Positions 1 to 7,640 of a DNA stretch of 64,000 nucleotides are shown piece by piece; position 1 is the stretch's first letter; each line of letters opens with the position of its first letter. The position numbers were made by a program, and so were the translations under genes. Origin of the DNA: UBA4874 sp002399435 (GTDB lineage Bacteria; Bacillota; Clostridia; Caldicoprobacterales; DTU083); assembly GCA_036823195.1 (NCBI GenBank), contig DAISGI010000001.1, positions 62,001 through 126,000 of the forward strand, in the 5' to 3' direction. The notes under the pieces were generated by a model, which searched no databases, was not told the DNA's origin, and worked only from the letters and a program-made list of their open reading frames with translations.

Positions 1-869
1 GGGCCATGCTTCAGGAGAAGGGAACCGTCCCCCATGTTCTGGTTCTGTCCGCGACTCCCATACCAAGGACTTTGGTACATGTCCTTTACGGGGACCTGGA
101 TCTTTCCGTCATTGATTCCCTCCCCCCCGGCAGAATACCAATCCGTACGTATTGTGTCCCGACATCCTATCGGGAACGGATTTACCGGTTTGTCCGGAAA
201 TATGCCAAAAATGGCTGTCAGGCTTACGTGATTTGCCCTTTGGTGGAAGAATCCGAAGCAAAGCCGGACAGAAGTTCCGTGGAAGAAGTCTATGAGGAGC
301 TGTCCCACGGGCCCTTGTCCGGAATCCGTATGGGCCTGCTTCATGGCAGGATGAAGGCGCAGGACAAGGATCAGGTCATGGAGGACTTTGCAGCCGGCAG
401 AGTACAGGTGCTGGTTTCCACCACCGTAATTGAGGTTGGCGTGGATGTACCCAATGCCGTGATTATGGTCATTGAAAATGCGGATTGTTTTGGCCTGGCA
501 CAGCTTCATCAGCTGCGCGGCAGGGTGGGGCGGGGAGATCAGCCGTCTTTCTGCATTCTGATTTCGGATCAAAAGGAAGAAAAGGCCATTGCCCGTATAA
601 AAACCCTGGTACACTCCACGAATGGATTTGAAATTGCGGAGAAGGATCTGGAACTGAGAGGTCCGGGGGATCTGTACGGATTACGGCAGCATGGTATACC
701 GGACTTCAGGATAGCCGATCTGTGGAAGGATTCTGCGCTTTTGCAGCTGGCTGCCAAAGAAGCGGAGCGTATGGTAAATCATCCGGAAGGCTCCTGGGAT
801 CGTGCCTATGTAAAAAAATCCGTTGATCAATTCATGCGGGAAAAAAATACCTGTTGTTATCCTGGTTAA
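1..869 (+). CDS. recG: ATP-dependent DNA helicase RecG, C-terminal part (5' truncated by window edge)
   Basis: The reading frame is open from the window edge, so the N-terminal wedge domain and helicase motifs I-II lie outside. What remains is the C-terminal half of a superfamily 2 helicase: motif III SATPIPRT near the start, motif V in VSTTVIEVGVDVPNA, motif VI in QLRGRVGRG, and the RecG-typical ELRGPGDLYGLRQHG segment that follows. RecG remodels stalled replication forks and branch-migrates Holliday junctions in the cytoplasm. In many Bacillota recG sits just upstream of fapR-plsX; here about 9 kb of other genes separates them. The extreme C-terminus (NTCCYPG) is not one I recognise as typical. 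The identification is firm from the motifs. Confidence 0.95.
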   Translation, partial: AMLQEKGTVPHVLVLSATPIPRTLVHVLYGDLDLSVIDSLPPGRIPIRTYCVPTSYRERIYRFVRKYAKNGCQAYVICPLVEESEAKPDRSSVEEVYEELSHGPLSGIRMGLLHGRMKAQDKDQVMEDFAAGRVQVLVSTTVIEVGVDVPNAVIMVIENADCFGLAQLHQLRGRVGRGDQPSFCILISDQKEEKAIARIKTLVHSTNGFEIAEKDLELRGPGDLYGLRQHGIPDFRIADLWKDSALLQLAAKEAERMVNHPEGSWDRAYVKKSVDQFMREKNTCCYPG

Positions 870-924
870 AATCGGGCGGACTGGACAAAGTAATAGTACC
901 CTATCAATCAGGAGGTGAGGATTC

Positions 925-1128
925 ATGGCGCAGAACAATAACCGTCAGATGGTTCCGGGGGCAAAAAATGCTTTGAACAACATGAAATATGAAGTGGCCG
1001 AACAGCTGGGTGTGAATCTGAAGGAAGGCTATAATGGTGATCTGACTTCAAAGGAAAACGGCTACGTCGGCGGGTATATGGTAAAAAGATTGATTGAACA
1101 GGCAGAGAAACAGATGAGCGGAAGATAA
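925..1128 (+). CDS. Small acid-soluble spore protein, alpha/beta type
   Basis: This 67-residue protein has both conserved alpha/beta-SASP blocks: GAKNALNNMKYEVAEQLGV in the N-terminal half and GGYMVKRLIEQAEKQMSG at the C-terminus. The family coats spore DNA in an A-like form and protects it from UV; the GPR protease degrades it at germination, and the YEVAEQLG segment matches the usual GPR cleavage region. A strong ribosome binding site (AGGAGGTGAGG) lies 3-4 bases before the ATG. The gene stands alone between recG and rsmD, as expected for a forespore (sigma-G) gene, but I could not point to a convincing sigma-G promoter in the short upstream gap. It is direct evidence that the organism forms endospores. 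Confidence 0.95.
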   Translation: MAQNNNRQMVPGAKNALNNMKYEVAEQLGVNLKEGYNGDLTSKENGYVGGYMVKRLIEQAEKQMSGR

Positions 1129-1174
1129 AGGGGATCGTAAGGGACCGTAAGTTACATTTAACAAATAGTGAAAT

Positions 1175-1208
1175 GAAGGGAACGGAGATGCATACATCCG
1201 TTCCCTTC
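1175..1208. terminator. Hairpin after SASP gene (12-bp stem)
   Basis: GAAGGGAACGGA at 1175-1186 pairs perfectly with TCCGTTCCCTTC at 1197-1208 across a 10-base loop. The following tract (TGTTGTTCC) is only moderately T-rich, so it may be a weak terminator or a transcript 3'-end stabiliser. Confidence 0.65.
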
Positions 1209-1244
1209 TGTTGTTCCTGCCTTTTCGGAGAATACGTCCGCTGT

Positions 1245-1273
1245 CCAAAAGCCAATTGGCTTTTGGGTTTTTC
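1245..1273 (+). terminator. Rho-independent terminator with 22-base perfect palindrome
   Basis: CCAAAAGCCAATTGGCTTTTGG is a perfect 22-base palindrome at 1245-1266, followed directly by GTTTTTC. It can form an intrinsic terminator stem, probably the main stop for the SASP transcript. Confidence 0.75.
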
Positions 1274-1301
1274 TTGTCCGGTCAATTCCCCCCGGAAGTA
1301 A

Positions 1302-1333
1302 AACACTGGTGATGTTGTTTCATCACCAGTGTT
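1302..1333. repeat. Inverted repeat, 13-bp perfect stem
   Basis: AACACTGGTGATG at 1302-1314 pairs with CATCACCAGTGTT at 1321-1333 over a 6-base loop (TTGTTT). No T-run follows, so it is not a classical terminator. It is the third hairpin in the gap. Confidence 0.7.
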
Positions 1334-1365
1334 GGAGAGGAGAAATTGAAGGAAGAGCTCTATGG

Positions 1366-1394
1366 GGAATATTGAGAGTCGCTCTCAATACTCC
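1366..1394. repeat. Inverted repeat, 13-bp stem with one mismatch
   Basis: GGAATATTGAGAG at 1366-1378 pairs with CTCTCAATACTCC at 1382-1394 around a 3-base loop (TCG), with one A-C mismatch. It lies about 40 bases upstream of the rsmD -35 element, so it could be an operator or the end of the hairpin array. Confidence 0.6.
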
Positions 1395-1434
1395 TATTAT
1401 TAACCGTCAGGAATAAATTATGCATGTTTCCTTC

Positions 1435-1463
1435 TTGTCCACTATTTGGGATTATGTTAAAAT
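1435..1463 (+). promoter_or_regulatory. Probable sigma-A promoter for rsmD-coaD
   Basis: TTGTCC at 1435-1440 and TAAAAT at 1458-1463 are separated by 17 bases. The spacing is ideal and both boxes are close to consensus. The rsmD start follows about 45 bases downstream. Confidence 0.6.
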
Positions 1464-1508
1464 AATATGAGCAGCAAGGAAATCAAGGAATGGGAAGGAT
1501 CGTGGATC

Positions 1509-2075
1509 ATGCTTCGTATTATAGCGGGAGAGCGCAAAGGCAGGATTTTGAAAACCGTTCCCGGGAGGAGCACCCGGCCTACCACCGACCGGGTAAAGGA
1601 ATCCGTATTCAATATTCTTCAGTCCAGACTCTATGAGAGTTCTATATTGGATCTTTTTTCCGGTACCGGAAATTTAGGTCTGGAGGCGATGAGCCGAGGC
1701 AGCCGAAGAGCAGTTTTTGTGGAAAGAGCTCCTGCGGCATTGGCGGTTCTCCGTGAGAACTGTCAGGCACTGCATTATATCGATTCCGTGGAGATTCTCG
1801 CGCAGGATGTCCAAAGGGCGATTTCCCTGCTTTCCACAAGGCGGGGAGTGTTCGATATTGTTTTTATGGATCCTCCCTATGACAGCGACCTGGAGACCGT
1901 GACGATTGCCGCATTGGATGCTTCCCATCTGGTGGCGGAGGACGGAAGGGTCGTTGTGGAGCATTTGCTTCGGGACAAACAGGAGGACAATATCGGCGGT
2001 TTTATCCGATATGATATGCGCAAATACGGGAACACCGCCGTCAGCTTTTATAGAAAGGAAACAGAACAGAAATGA
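1509..2075 (+). CDS. rsmD: 16S rRNA (guanine-N2-)-methyltransferase RsmD
   Basis: The 188-residue product carries the SAM-binding motif LDLFSGTGNLGLEA (residues 47-60) and the catalytic DPPY motif (121-124) typical of RsmD, which methylates G966 of 16S rRNA in the small-subunit head. The frame is open from 1467, but I chose the ATG at 1509: it gives the family's usual start (MLRIIAGERKGR) and has GGGAAGGAT about 8 bases upstream. It overlaps coaD by ATGA, so the two are translationally coupled. An rsmD-coaD pair is a common arrangement in Bacillota. Confidence 0.95.
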   Translation: MLRIIAGERKGRILKTVPGRSTRPTTDRVKESVFNILQSRLYESSILDLFSGTGNLGLEAMSRGSRRAVFVERAPAALAVLRENCQALHYIDSVEILAQDVQRAISLLSTRRGVFDIVFMDPPYDSDLETVTIAALDASHLVAEDGRVVVEHLLRDKQEDNIGGFIRYDMRKYGNTAVSFYRKETEQK

Positions 2076-2551
2076 AAACAGCAGTATATCCCGGCAGTTT
2101 TGATCCCATCACCAACGGACATCTGGACGTCATCCAAAGGGCTTCCCGGATCGTTGACCGTCTCATTGTGGCAGTGGTAAAGAATCAGAGCAAGAAGCCA
2201 TTGTTTACAGCAGAAGAACGTGTGGAGCTGATCCGGAAATCGGTTCGGGAGATTCCCAATGTGGAAGTCGCACATTTTGATGGCCTGTTTGTTCGTTTCG
2301 TTGAAGACAGGAAGGCCGATGTCATTATCAAGGGCCTGAGATCGAACGCCGATTTTGAATATGAATTGCTGATCGCATCGGTGAATCACAGCCTCCTGCC
2401 GGATGTGGAGACTCTGTTTCTAATGACCAATCCCAAATATGCTTATTTGAGTTCTGCTGTGGTCAGGGAAGTCGCAGGCCTTGGAGGCGATATCCGGGAT
2501 TTTGTGCCGGATGTAGTCAGGAAGGACATATTGGACAAGTTCAGGGAATAG
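2072..2551 (+). CDS. coaD: Phosphopantetheine adenylyltransferase
   Basis: CoaD transfers AMP from ATP to 4'-phosphopantetheine, the penultimate step of coenzyme A synthesis. The 159-residue protein is the usual length and begins with the family signature MKTAVYPGSFDPITNGHLDV, which contains the nucleotidyltransferase TxGH motif at residues 14-17. The conserved YLSSAVVRE segment near residue 127 corresponds to the ISSTxxR-like motif. The start overlaps the rsmD stop by ATGA. CoA made here feeds the pta-ackA and fatty-acid genes downstream in the window, although they are separate transcripts. Confidence 0.97.
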   Translation: MKTAVYPGSFDPITNGHLDVIQRASRIVDRLIVAVVKNQSKKPLFTAEERVELIRKSVREIPNVEVAHFDGLFVRFVEDRKADVIIKGLRSNADFEYELLIASVNHSLLPDVETLFLMTNPKYAYLSSAVVREVAGLGGDIRDFVPDVVRKDILDKFRE

Positions 2552-2563
2552 GGGTGGAGAAGC

Positions 2564-3013
2564 ATGGATATTTTCGGTCTTTTGGACATTCTGGAGGATG
2601 AACTGCAAAAGGGGGCGAATCTTCCGTTTGCGTCCAGGGCATTGATCGACAAGGATAAGTGCCTGGAGACAATTAAGGAAATCCGGCTCAGTCTTCCGGA
2701 AGAGCTGAAACAGGCAGAGTGGGTCAAGAAAGAACGGCAGCGGATTCTGGTGGAGGCGCAGAAGGAAGCAGATACCATCTCCACGGAGGCGGAGCAGCGG
2801 ATCAAGGCACTGGTGGACGACAATGAAATCACCCAGGGTGCATATCAGCAGGCAAGGGAGATTACGGAAAATGCTCAGAACAGTGCCAAGGAAATACGCC
2901 TGGGGGCAAAGGAATATGCAGATAACCTTCTGGAGGATGTGGAGGGATATTTATCAGGGCAGCTGCAGATCCTGCGTGACAACCGTCAGGAGCTGAATGC
3001 CAAAAAGCGCTGA
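2564..3013 (+). CDS. Coiled-coil protein of unknown function (ATPase subunit-like)
   Basis: This 149-residue, charged and helical protein has no signal peptide or membrane segment. From about residue 40 to 130 it is rich in E, K, Q and A, with spacing consistent with a long amphipathic helix or coiled coil (for example KKERQRILVEAQKEADTIS). Similar short proteins after coaD in Clostridia are usually labelled hypothetical or ATPase-like because their helices resemble stalk subunits of V-type ATPases and DivIVA-type proteins; that likeness does not establish function. It starts 12 bases after coaD with GGGGTGGAGAAGC upstream. Its stop codon directly abuts the stop of ylbJ on the other strand. 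Confidence 0.75.
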   Translation: MDIFGLLDILEDELQKGANLPFASRALIDKDKCLETIKEIRLSLPEELKQAEWVKKERQRILVEAQKEADTISTEAEQRIKALVDDNEITQGAYQQAREITENAQNSAKEIRLGAKEYADNLLEDVEGYLSGQLQILRDNRQELNAKKR

Positions 3014-3044
3014 TCAGTGCTTGCCTGATCGGATTTTTTCCGAT
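3005..3044. terminator. Possible bidirectional terminator between convergent genes
   Basis: GATCAG at 3012-3017 can pair with CTGATC at 3025-3030, and GGATTTTTTCC follows on the plus strand. The stem is short and lies over both stop codons, so this is only a weak candidate. Confidence 0.35.
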
Positions 3045-4225
3045 TTGCCAAAAAGACAGCACAGGGCTGTGAGCAAGGCAATACAGAGGATGCCTGCAAG
3101 AAGCAGTTGCAGGGAAGAAAGAAGAATTTCCTTCCACCCCGGGAGAAAGGCTTCCGGGAAAGGGTAAAATACTTCGGACGCTTCGGGATAAAGCAACCGT
3201 GTCAACGGAATGGACAGCAGGGCAGCCAGGATTCCATGAAAAAATTTGCACAGGGCATAAAGGCCGAATCGTACCCCGGTACCGGACAGGAGACTGGCAG
3301 TCTGGGCATGGATGGACAGGCCGCTCCATCCGACCAGGAAGGAGACGGCTGCAATTTTCTGCTGCAGGGAAACAGAAGTCATACTGACCAGCTTTCCGCC
3401 GGTGGTCACCTCAAACATTCCACCGATAATGGACTTTACCAGGGAATAGTCGATATGGAATGGCTTAAGGAGAATGGACACGACAGTGGCAATGTCATTG
3501 ATTACCCGGATTCTCATCAGCAGATCGATGACTACGGAAAAAAACACAATAAAGCCTCCCACCATCAGAAGGACATTGACGGAGTTTCGCACGGCATCAC
3601 CAAGGAGCTCGCCGATGGGCCTGCCGTCCCGCTTTCTTGCACTGCTGAGAGCCGACAGGGCTTTGGGAAGACTGACAGAGGATTTATGTCGCATCAGGCC
3701 TTTGGTGTGATAAAAGCGGAATGCCAGGCCGATCAGGATGGCCGCACTGAAATGGCTGATCAGGAGAATGGTTCCGCTTTTCGGACTGTTCAGCATACCG
3801 ACGGATACAGCCCCCACCAGGAACAGCGGTCCGGAAGTGGAGCAGAAGCTCAGAATTCGCTGCGCTTCGTCCACGGTGATTTTCTTCTGCTTCCGAAACA
3901 TGGAAACCAGCCGCGCCCCCGTTGGATATCCGGAAGTGATGCTCATAATCCAGATAAAGGAGCTGCAGCCGGGACAGCGAAAGAGCGGCCCCATAATGGG
4001 ATCCAGGAGAACGGACAGAAAATCCACCACCCCCAGTCCCGCCATGATTTCCGATGCAATAAAGAAGGGAAGAAGGGCTGGAAATACCGAATGCAGGAAA
4101 ACATCCAGTCCGGACAGGGCAGCTTCGTATGCCTCTTTTGGGGATGCCAGGATGGATAGCAAGAGGAGAAAGGCAGTCAGACCGGGAAGAGCGGCACGCC
4201 AGGCCCTGGATTTCTGATGATTCAT
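3014..4225 (-). CDS. ylbJ: Sporulation integral membrane protein YlbJ
   Basis: The 403-residue product is a polytopic membrane protein with about eight hydrophobic segments (for example AALPGLTAFLLLLSILA at the N-terminus and LLLAGILCIALLTALCCLF at the C-terminus). It contains the nucleoside-recognition/gate-type stretches typical of YlbJ, such as SITSGYPTGARLVSMF and SFCSTSGPLFLVGAVSVGML. In Bacillus subtilis ylbJ is mother-cell (sigma-E) expressed and needed for heat-resistant spores. I chose the ATG at 4225 because AGGAGG lies 7 bases before it; the frame continues upstream without a ribosome binding site. It is convergent with the preceding gene and divergent from the patatin gene. Confidence 0.9.
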   Translation of the reverse strand: MNHQKSRAWRAALPGLTAFLLLLSILASPKEAYEAALSGLDVFLHSVFPALLPFFIASEIMAGLGVVDFLSVLLDPIMGPLFRCPGCSSFIWIMSITSGYPTGARLVSMFRKQKKITVDEAQRILSFCSTSGPLFLVGAVSVGMLNSPKSGTILLISHFSAAILIGLAFRFYHTKGLMRHKSSVSLPKALSALSSARKRDGRPIGELLGDAVRNSVNVLLMVGGFIVFFSVVIDLLMRIRVINDIATVVSILLKPFHIDYSLVKSIIGGMFEVTTGGKLVSMTSVSLQQKIAAVSFLVGWSGLSIHAQTASLLSGTGVRFGLYALCKFFHGILAALLSIPLTRLLYPEASEVFYPFPEAFLPGWKEILLSSLQLLLAGILCIALLTALCCLFGKSEKIRSGKH

Positions 4226-4273
4226 ATAAAAACCTCCTGAAGAAGATCTGATTTTTGTTTTCAATCCGTAAGT

Positions 4274-4300
4274 TTATCCAATAATATATGTATTGGATAA
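4274..4300. promoter_or_regulatory. Perfect 10-bp inverted repeat at the patatin gene start (candidate operator or 5'-UTR hairpin)
   Basis: TTATCCAATA at 4274-4283 is mirrored exactly by TATTGGATAA at 4291-4300, with a 7-base spacer ATATATG. The right arm runs into the Shine-Dalgarno AAGGAGG. In DNA it could be an operator overlapping a -10 region (TAATAT); in RNA the hairpin would abut and partly cover the ribosome binding site. Confidence 0.6.
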
Positions 4301-4311
4301 GGAGGAATTCT

Positions 4312-5112
4312 ATGAACCGAAAGCCGAAAGTCGGCCTTGCACTGGGAGGCGGTGCTTCCAGAGGCTTTGCACACATTGGTGTGATTCAGGTGCTGGAGGA
4401 TATTGGGATCAAGCCGGATTACATAGCCGGGAGCAGCATGGGAGCCATTATCGGTGCCCTGTATGCCGCCGGGGCGACTCCGTATATGATGGAAGGTATT
4501 GCCAACAATGTCAATGCAAAGCTTTGCTATGATGTTGGTTTTTCCAAAAAGGGTCTGATGCGGGGAAAGCGACTGGAAGAGCTGATTCAGCTTCTTACCC
4601 GGGATATGGATTTCAAGGATCTGCCCATTCCCCTGGCAGTTACTGCTGTGGACCTGATCACAAACAAACGGGTGGTGATCAACGAAGGAAAAGTATATAA
4701 GGGAGTGCGTGCGAGTATTTCCATCCCGGGGGTTTTTCATCCGGTAATGGACGGCGACAGGGTTTTGATTGACGGTGGTATTCTGGAGCGTGTTCCGGTG
4801 CGTGTTGTGCGTGAAATGGGGGCAGACATTGTAATAGGAGTGGATGTGGCATTCCACGGAAAACATCGTCCTCCGGAAAACTTTGTGGAGACCATCCTTC
4901 AGGCCATTGAGGCAATGGATCTGGAGATTTTGAAACTTACCATACCCACGGATGATATCATGATCCGTCCGGAGGTGTATCTCCCCAATCCCATGTCCCT
5001 GGAGAATGTGGATGTCGCAGTGGAAGCCGGCAAAGAAGCAGCACTGAAATCTGTGGATCAACTGAAGGCCCTGACTCAGGGGCAGGATCCGGAGCAGGAA
5101 CCGAAAGAGTAA
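4312..5112 (+). CDS. Patatin-like phospholipase family protein (RssA/NTE type)
   Basis: The 266-residue protein has the full patatin catalytic set: the oxyanion-hole glycine loop GGGASRG (residues 12-18), the nucleophile elbow GSSMG with Ser42, and the Asp of the catalytic dyad in IDGG (Asp154). Such enzymes hydrolyse acyl esters of phospholipids or lysophospholipids; the physiological substrate of the small bacterial RssA-like group is unknown. No signal peptide is present, so it is probably cytoplasmic or peripheral at the membrane. The ATG at 4312 is preceded by AAGGAGG 6 bases upstream; the open frame from 4288 lacks one. It is divergent from ylbJ and convergent with tmcAL. Confidence 0.9.
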   Translation: MNRKPKVGLALGGGASRGFAHIGVIQVLEDIGIKPDYIAGSSMGAIIGALYAAGATPYMMEGIANNVNAKLCYDVGFSKKGLMRGKRLEELIQLLTRDMDFKDLPIPLAVTAVDLITNKRVVINEGKVYKGVRASISIPGVFHPVMDGDRVLIDGGILERVPVRVVREMGADIVIGVDVAFHGKHRPPENFVETILQAIEAMDLEILKLTIPTDDIMIRPEVYLPNPMSLENVDVAVEAGKEAALKSVDQLKALTQGQDPEQEPKE

Positions 5113-5140
5113 AAGAAAGCTTTTCCTGGCGGCAGGGAAA

Positions 5141-6394
5141 TTACGGAATGGGCCGAATCCTGTGGGTATAATCCCTGTCCCCTTTGCGGCCTTTTGGGCT
5201 TTTCATTCCCAGACTGTAAAGATCCCCTGCCAGCCGGTCAAATGCGAACATTTCCTGTACGGGCTTTTTCTCCCGGGCAATATGGGCGGCTTTCGTGATA
5301 ATGGGGACACGGGCTGTTTTCTTCAGCTGCTTCAGAAGGGGCGCAGCGTGTTCGGAGAATGCAAGGATGCGCAGGTATTTCGGGCCCGTATCGTCATTCA
5401 TCGCGCGGAAGGCTTCCGTGGTCAGATCAATCAGGCCATGGATCAATATCCTTTGCAGTCTGGTTTGCGTATATCGCCTGGTTTTCATGGAAAGGATCAG
5501 ATCTTCCAGGCTGGACGCATTTTGGGCGGATTTTTGGATCCGATTTTCCAAGCCTTCGCTGACATCCATCCAGGATTTTATTTCTGCTGTGGAACTGCGC
5601 CTTAGGATTCCAAGCAACAAATTCTCCAGGGATTCTGTGCGGACGGGCCCCATTCCGTGCGCAAAGGCATCGGACAATATCCGAAAGACAGCCTGCGGCA
5701 CGGCATTTTCCACTTTGCTGTCCAGTCCGTGCTGAAGGATCTCCTTTCGGATGGAGGCGGCACTTGTAATTCCTTTTTTGATCCGTTGGGAGCCGTAGGA
5801 GGAACGAATGCGATGAACGGTTACCGGGGCAATCGGGCTTCCGGTCCGCTTCAGTGCTTTCAGATATTCCACTGCCAGAATGGAGTTGCTGTCGGACAGA
5901 ATCCTTTTGATGGTCCCGGCGGATTCTTCCGAAGAAGGAGCCAGATCATGCAGGATTGCCTGGCATCTTGCGGCAGGAAAGGACAATCCCTGCTGCAAAA
6001 AGGATTTGAGACTGTTCTGATAAATCGGATTCTCCGGAACAAATAGTTCCGCGATGGCTTTTAGCTGTTCCAAATCATCGATTTCACTGCCGAAGCTGAG
6101 ATAGTCGGTCAGTCCGGTATGATTGAGCGTCTGAACAGCACCATAGGCGAAGAGCTCAGCGGTTTGAACCGCATAGACGACCGGAAGCTCCAGCACCAGA
6201 TCGGCTCCGCAGTGAACGGCAGCTTCTGCCCGTATCCATTTATCGGTAATGGCAGCTTCACCGCGCTGCGTAAAATTGCCGGACTGGACGGCGATGACAA
6301 AGTCCGGCTGTATCAACTCCTTTGATTTCATTAAGTGATAAAGATGTCCGTAATGAAAAGGATTGTATTCTGCTATGATTCCGAGAACTCTCAT
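5141..6394 (-). CDS. tmcAL: tRNA(Met) cytidine acetate ligase (YlbM)
   Basis: TmcAL activates acetate with ATP and acetylates C34 of elongator tRNA(Met). This 417-residue protein has the usual length and the nucleotidylyltransferase HIGH-like motif in the N-terminal GIIAEYNPFHYGHLYHL, followed by VIAVQSGNFTQRGEAAI and the conserved KWIRAEAAV segment. Its dependence on free acetate is compatible with the adjacent, divergent pta-ackA genes. The ATG at 6394 has GGGAG 6 bases upstream. A minus-strand promoter (TTGCCC, 17 bases, TATAAT) lies at 6481-6509. The gene is convergent with the patatin gene, with only 28 bases between the stops. Confidence 0.93.
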   Translation of the reverse strand: MRVLGIIAEYNPFHYGHLYHLMKSKELIQPDFVIAVQSGNFTQRGEAAITDKWIRAEAAVHCGADLVLELPVVYAVQTAELFAYGAVQTLNHTGLTDYLSFGSEIDDLEQLKAIAELFVPENPIYQNSLKSFLQQGLSFPAARCQAILHDLAPSSEESAGTIKRILSDSNSILAVEYLKALKRTGSPIAPVTVHRIRSSYGSQRIKKGITSAASIRKEILQHGLDSKVENAVPQAVFRILSDAFAHGMGPVRTESLENLLLGILRRSSTAEIKSWMDVSEGLENRIQKSAQNASSLEDLILSMKTRRYTQTRLQRILIHGLIDLTTEAFRAMNDDTGPKYLRILAFSEHAAPLLKQLKKTARVPIITKAAHIAREKKPVQEMFAFDRLAGDLYSLGMKSPKGRKGDRDYTHRIRPIP

Positions 6395-6480
6395 TGTTTG
6401 CTCCCTTATGGATAGTAGTCCGCCTTATTGGAATAATATTTAGCGGCAGGGAAGGATTTCAAGAAATTCTTCCTGTTGTA

Positions 6481-6509
6481 ATTATATAGAAATCCAACTG
6501 GATGGGCAA
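6481..6509 (-). promoter_or_regulatory. Probable sigma-A promoter for tmcAL
   Basis: On the minus strand TTGCCC (6509-6504) and TATAAT (6486-6481) are separated by 17 bases. The 5' leader would be about 80 bases. Confidence 0.65.
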
Positions 6510-6573
6510 GACAAAAAGTCCTGTAATAAATAATATGGAGGAATTTTGACTTTTATGTAGAATAGTTATCCGG

Positions 6574-6602
6574 TTGACTATTTTTTAATATGATCCTATT
6601 GT
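6574..6602 (+). promoter_or_regulatory. Probable sigma-A promoter for pta-ackA
   Basis: TTGACT at 6574-6579 and TATTGT at 6597-6602 are 17 bases apart, about 25 bases before the pta ribosome binding site. The 238-base divergent region to tmcAL is AT-rich and holds no other clear element. Confidence 0.6.
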
Positions 6603-6632
6603 TTGTAATGGACAGGGAAAGGAGTTTTATAA

Positions 6633-7625
6633 ATGTCTGTATTGCAGCAGATACGCGCAAGAGCATCCAAATTGGGTAAGACCATCGTATTGCCGGAAGG
6701 AGAGGAGCAGCGTGTGATTGAAGCCGCTTCCATCCTTACCAGGGAGGGCATTGCAAAGGTGATTCTTCTTGGTGATCCGGAAACCATTTCCGGAAAGGCA
6801 AAAGGAGCAGATCTGACCAACGTTGAGATTCTGGATTATCTGCATTCGGATAAAATGGAGTCCTACGTAAGAAAATTTACGGAACTTCGGAAGAAGAAGG
6901 GGATGACCCCTGAAAAGGCTGCGGTGATCATGAAAGATCCGCTTTATTACGGGGTCATGATGGTTAAAATGGGGGATGCGGACGGTATGACAGCTGGTTC
7001 GGTTCATGCTACCGGAGATGTTCTCCGTCCCGCGTTTCAGATTATCAAGACGGCTCCCGGGATATCGGTGGTATCCAGTTGCTTTATTATGGAACTGCCG
7101 GATTCCCGATATGGAGACAACGGGGTTCTTGTTTTCGGAGACTGCGGCGTCAATCCGGATCCCACTGCAGAGCAGCTTGCGGATATTGCCGTATCTACCG
7201 CCAGGACGGCAAAAACCATTGTGGGGATGGAGCCGGTTACCGCACTGTTGTCCTTCTCCAGTAAGGGCAGCGCGTCCCATGATCGGGTGGATAAGGTAAG
7301 GGAAGCTGTCGGACTGGCTCAGAAGTCGGCTCCGGAATACCTGTTTGACGGGGAAATGCAGGCCGATGCCGCTTTGGTCGAAGAGGTGGCAAGGAGCAAG
7401 GCTCCTGGCAGCAAGGTGGCAGGAAGAGCCAATGTATTGGTATTCCCGGATCTGGATTCCGGCAATATCGGATACAAGCTGGTGCAGCGTCTGGCAAACG
7501 CACAGGCGGCCGGACCGATCTGCCAGGGGCTGGCAAAGCCGGTCAATGATTTGTCCCGCGGATGCAATGCCCACGATATTGTGAATGTCGTTGCTGTTAC
7601 CGCCATTCAGGCAGGATTGGAATAA
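6633..7625 (+). CDS. pta: Phosphate acetyltransferase
   Basis: Pta interconverts acetyl-CoA and acetyl phosphate. The 330-residue protein is the short (Bacillus/Methanosarcina-type) form without the N-terminal DRTGG and regulatory domains of enterobacterial Pta. It begins MSVLQQIRARASKLGKTIVLPEGEEQRVIEAA and has the family segments MVKMGDADGMTAGSVHATGDVLRPA and YLFDGEMQADAALV. GGAAAGGAG lies 9 bases before the ATG. It is followed 15 bases later by ackA, so the two enzymes form the substrate-level phosphorylation route from acetyl-CoA to acetate and ATP. Confidence 0.97.
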   Translation: MSVLQQIRARASKLGKTIVLPEGEEQRVIEAASILTREGIAKVILLGDPETISGKAKGADLTNVEILDYLHSDKMESYVRKFTELRKKKGMTPEKAAVIMKDPLYYGVMMVKMGDADGMTAGSVHATGDVLRPAFQIIKTAPGISVVSSCFIMELPDSRYGDNGVLVFGDCGVNPDPTAEQLADIAVSTARTAKTIVGMEPVTALLSFSSKGSASHDRVDKVREAVGLAQKSAPEYLFDGEMQADAALVEEVARSKAPGSKVAGRANVLVFPDLDSGNIGYKLVQRLANAQAAGPICQGLAKPVNDLSRGCNAHDIVNVVAVTAIQAGLE

Positions 7626-7640
7626 GGAGTGTTAGAGCAA

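Larger units (their letters stand above)
1129..1508. other. Intergenic region with four consecutive hairpins and the rsmD promoter
   Basis: This 380-base gap has no convincing gene. It holds four perfect or near-perfect inverted repeats at 1175-1208, 1245-1266, 1302-1333 and 1366-1394, followed by a promoter-like sequence at 1435-1463. The first two probably end SASP transcription. The other two have no obvious role. Confidence 0.7.

Noticed and set aside
3107..4159. 350-codon plus-strand frame opposite ylbJ
   Set aside because: It is antisense to a clear membrane protein gene, has no ribosome binding site and no recognisable motif.
6455..6476. Imperfect palindrome AGGATTTCAAGAAATTCTTCCT between tmcAL and pta
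   Set aside because: Symmetry is only partial and it is not positioned clearly at either promoter; it is probably chance in AT-rich DNA.
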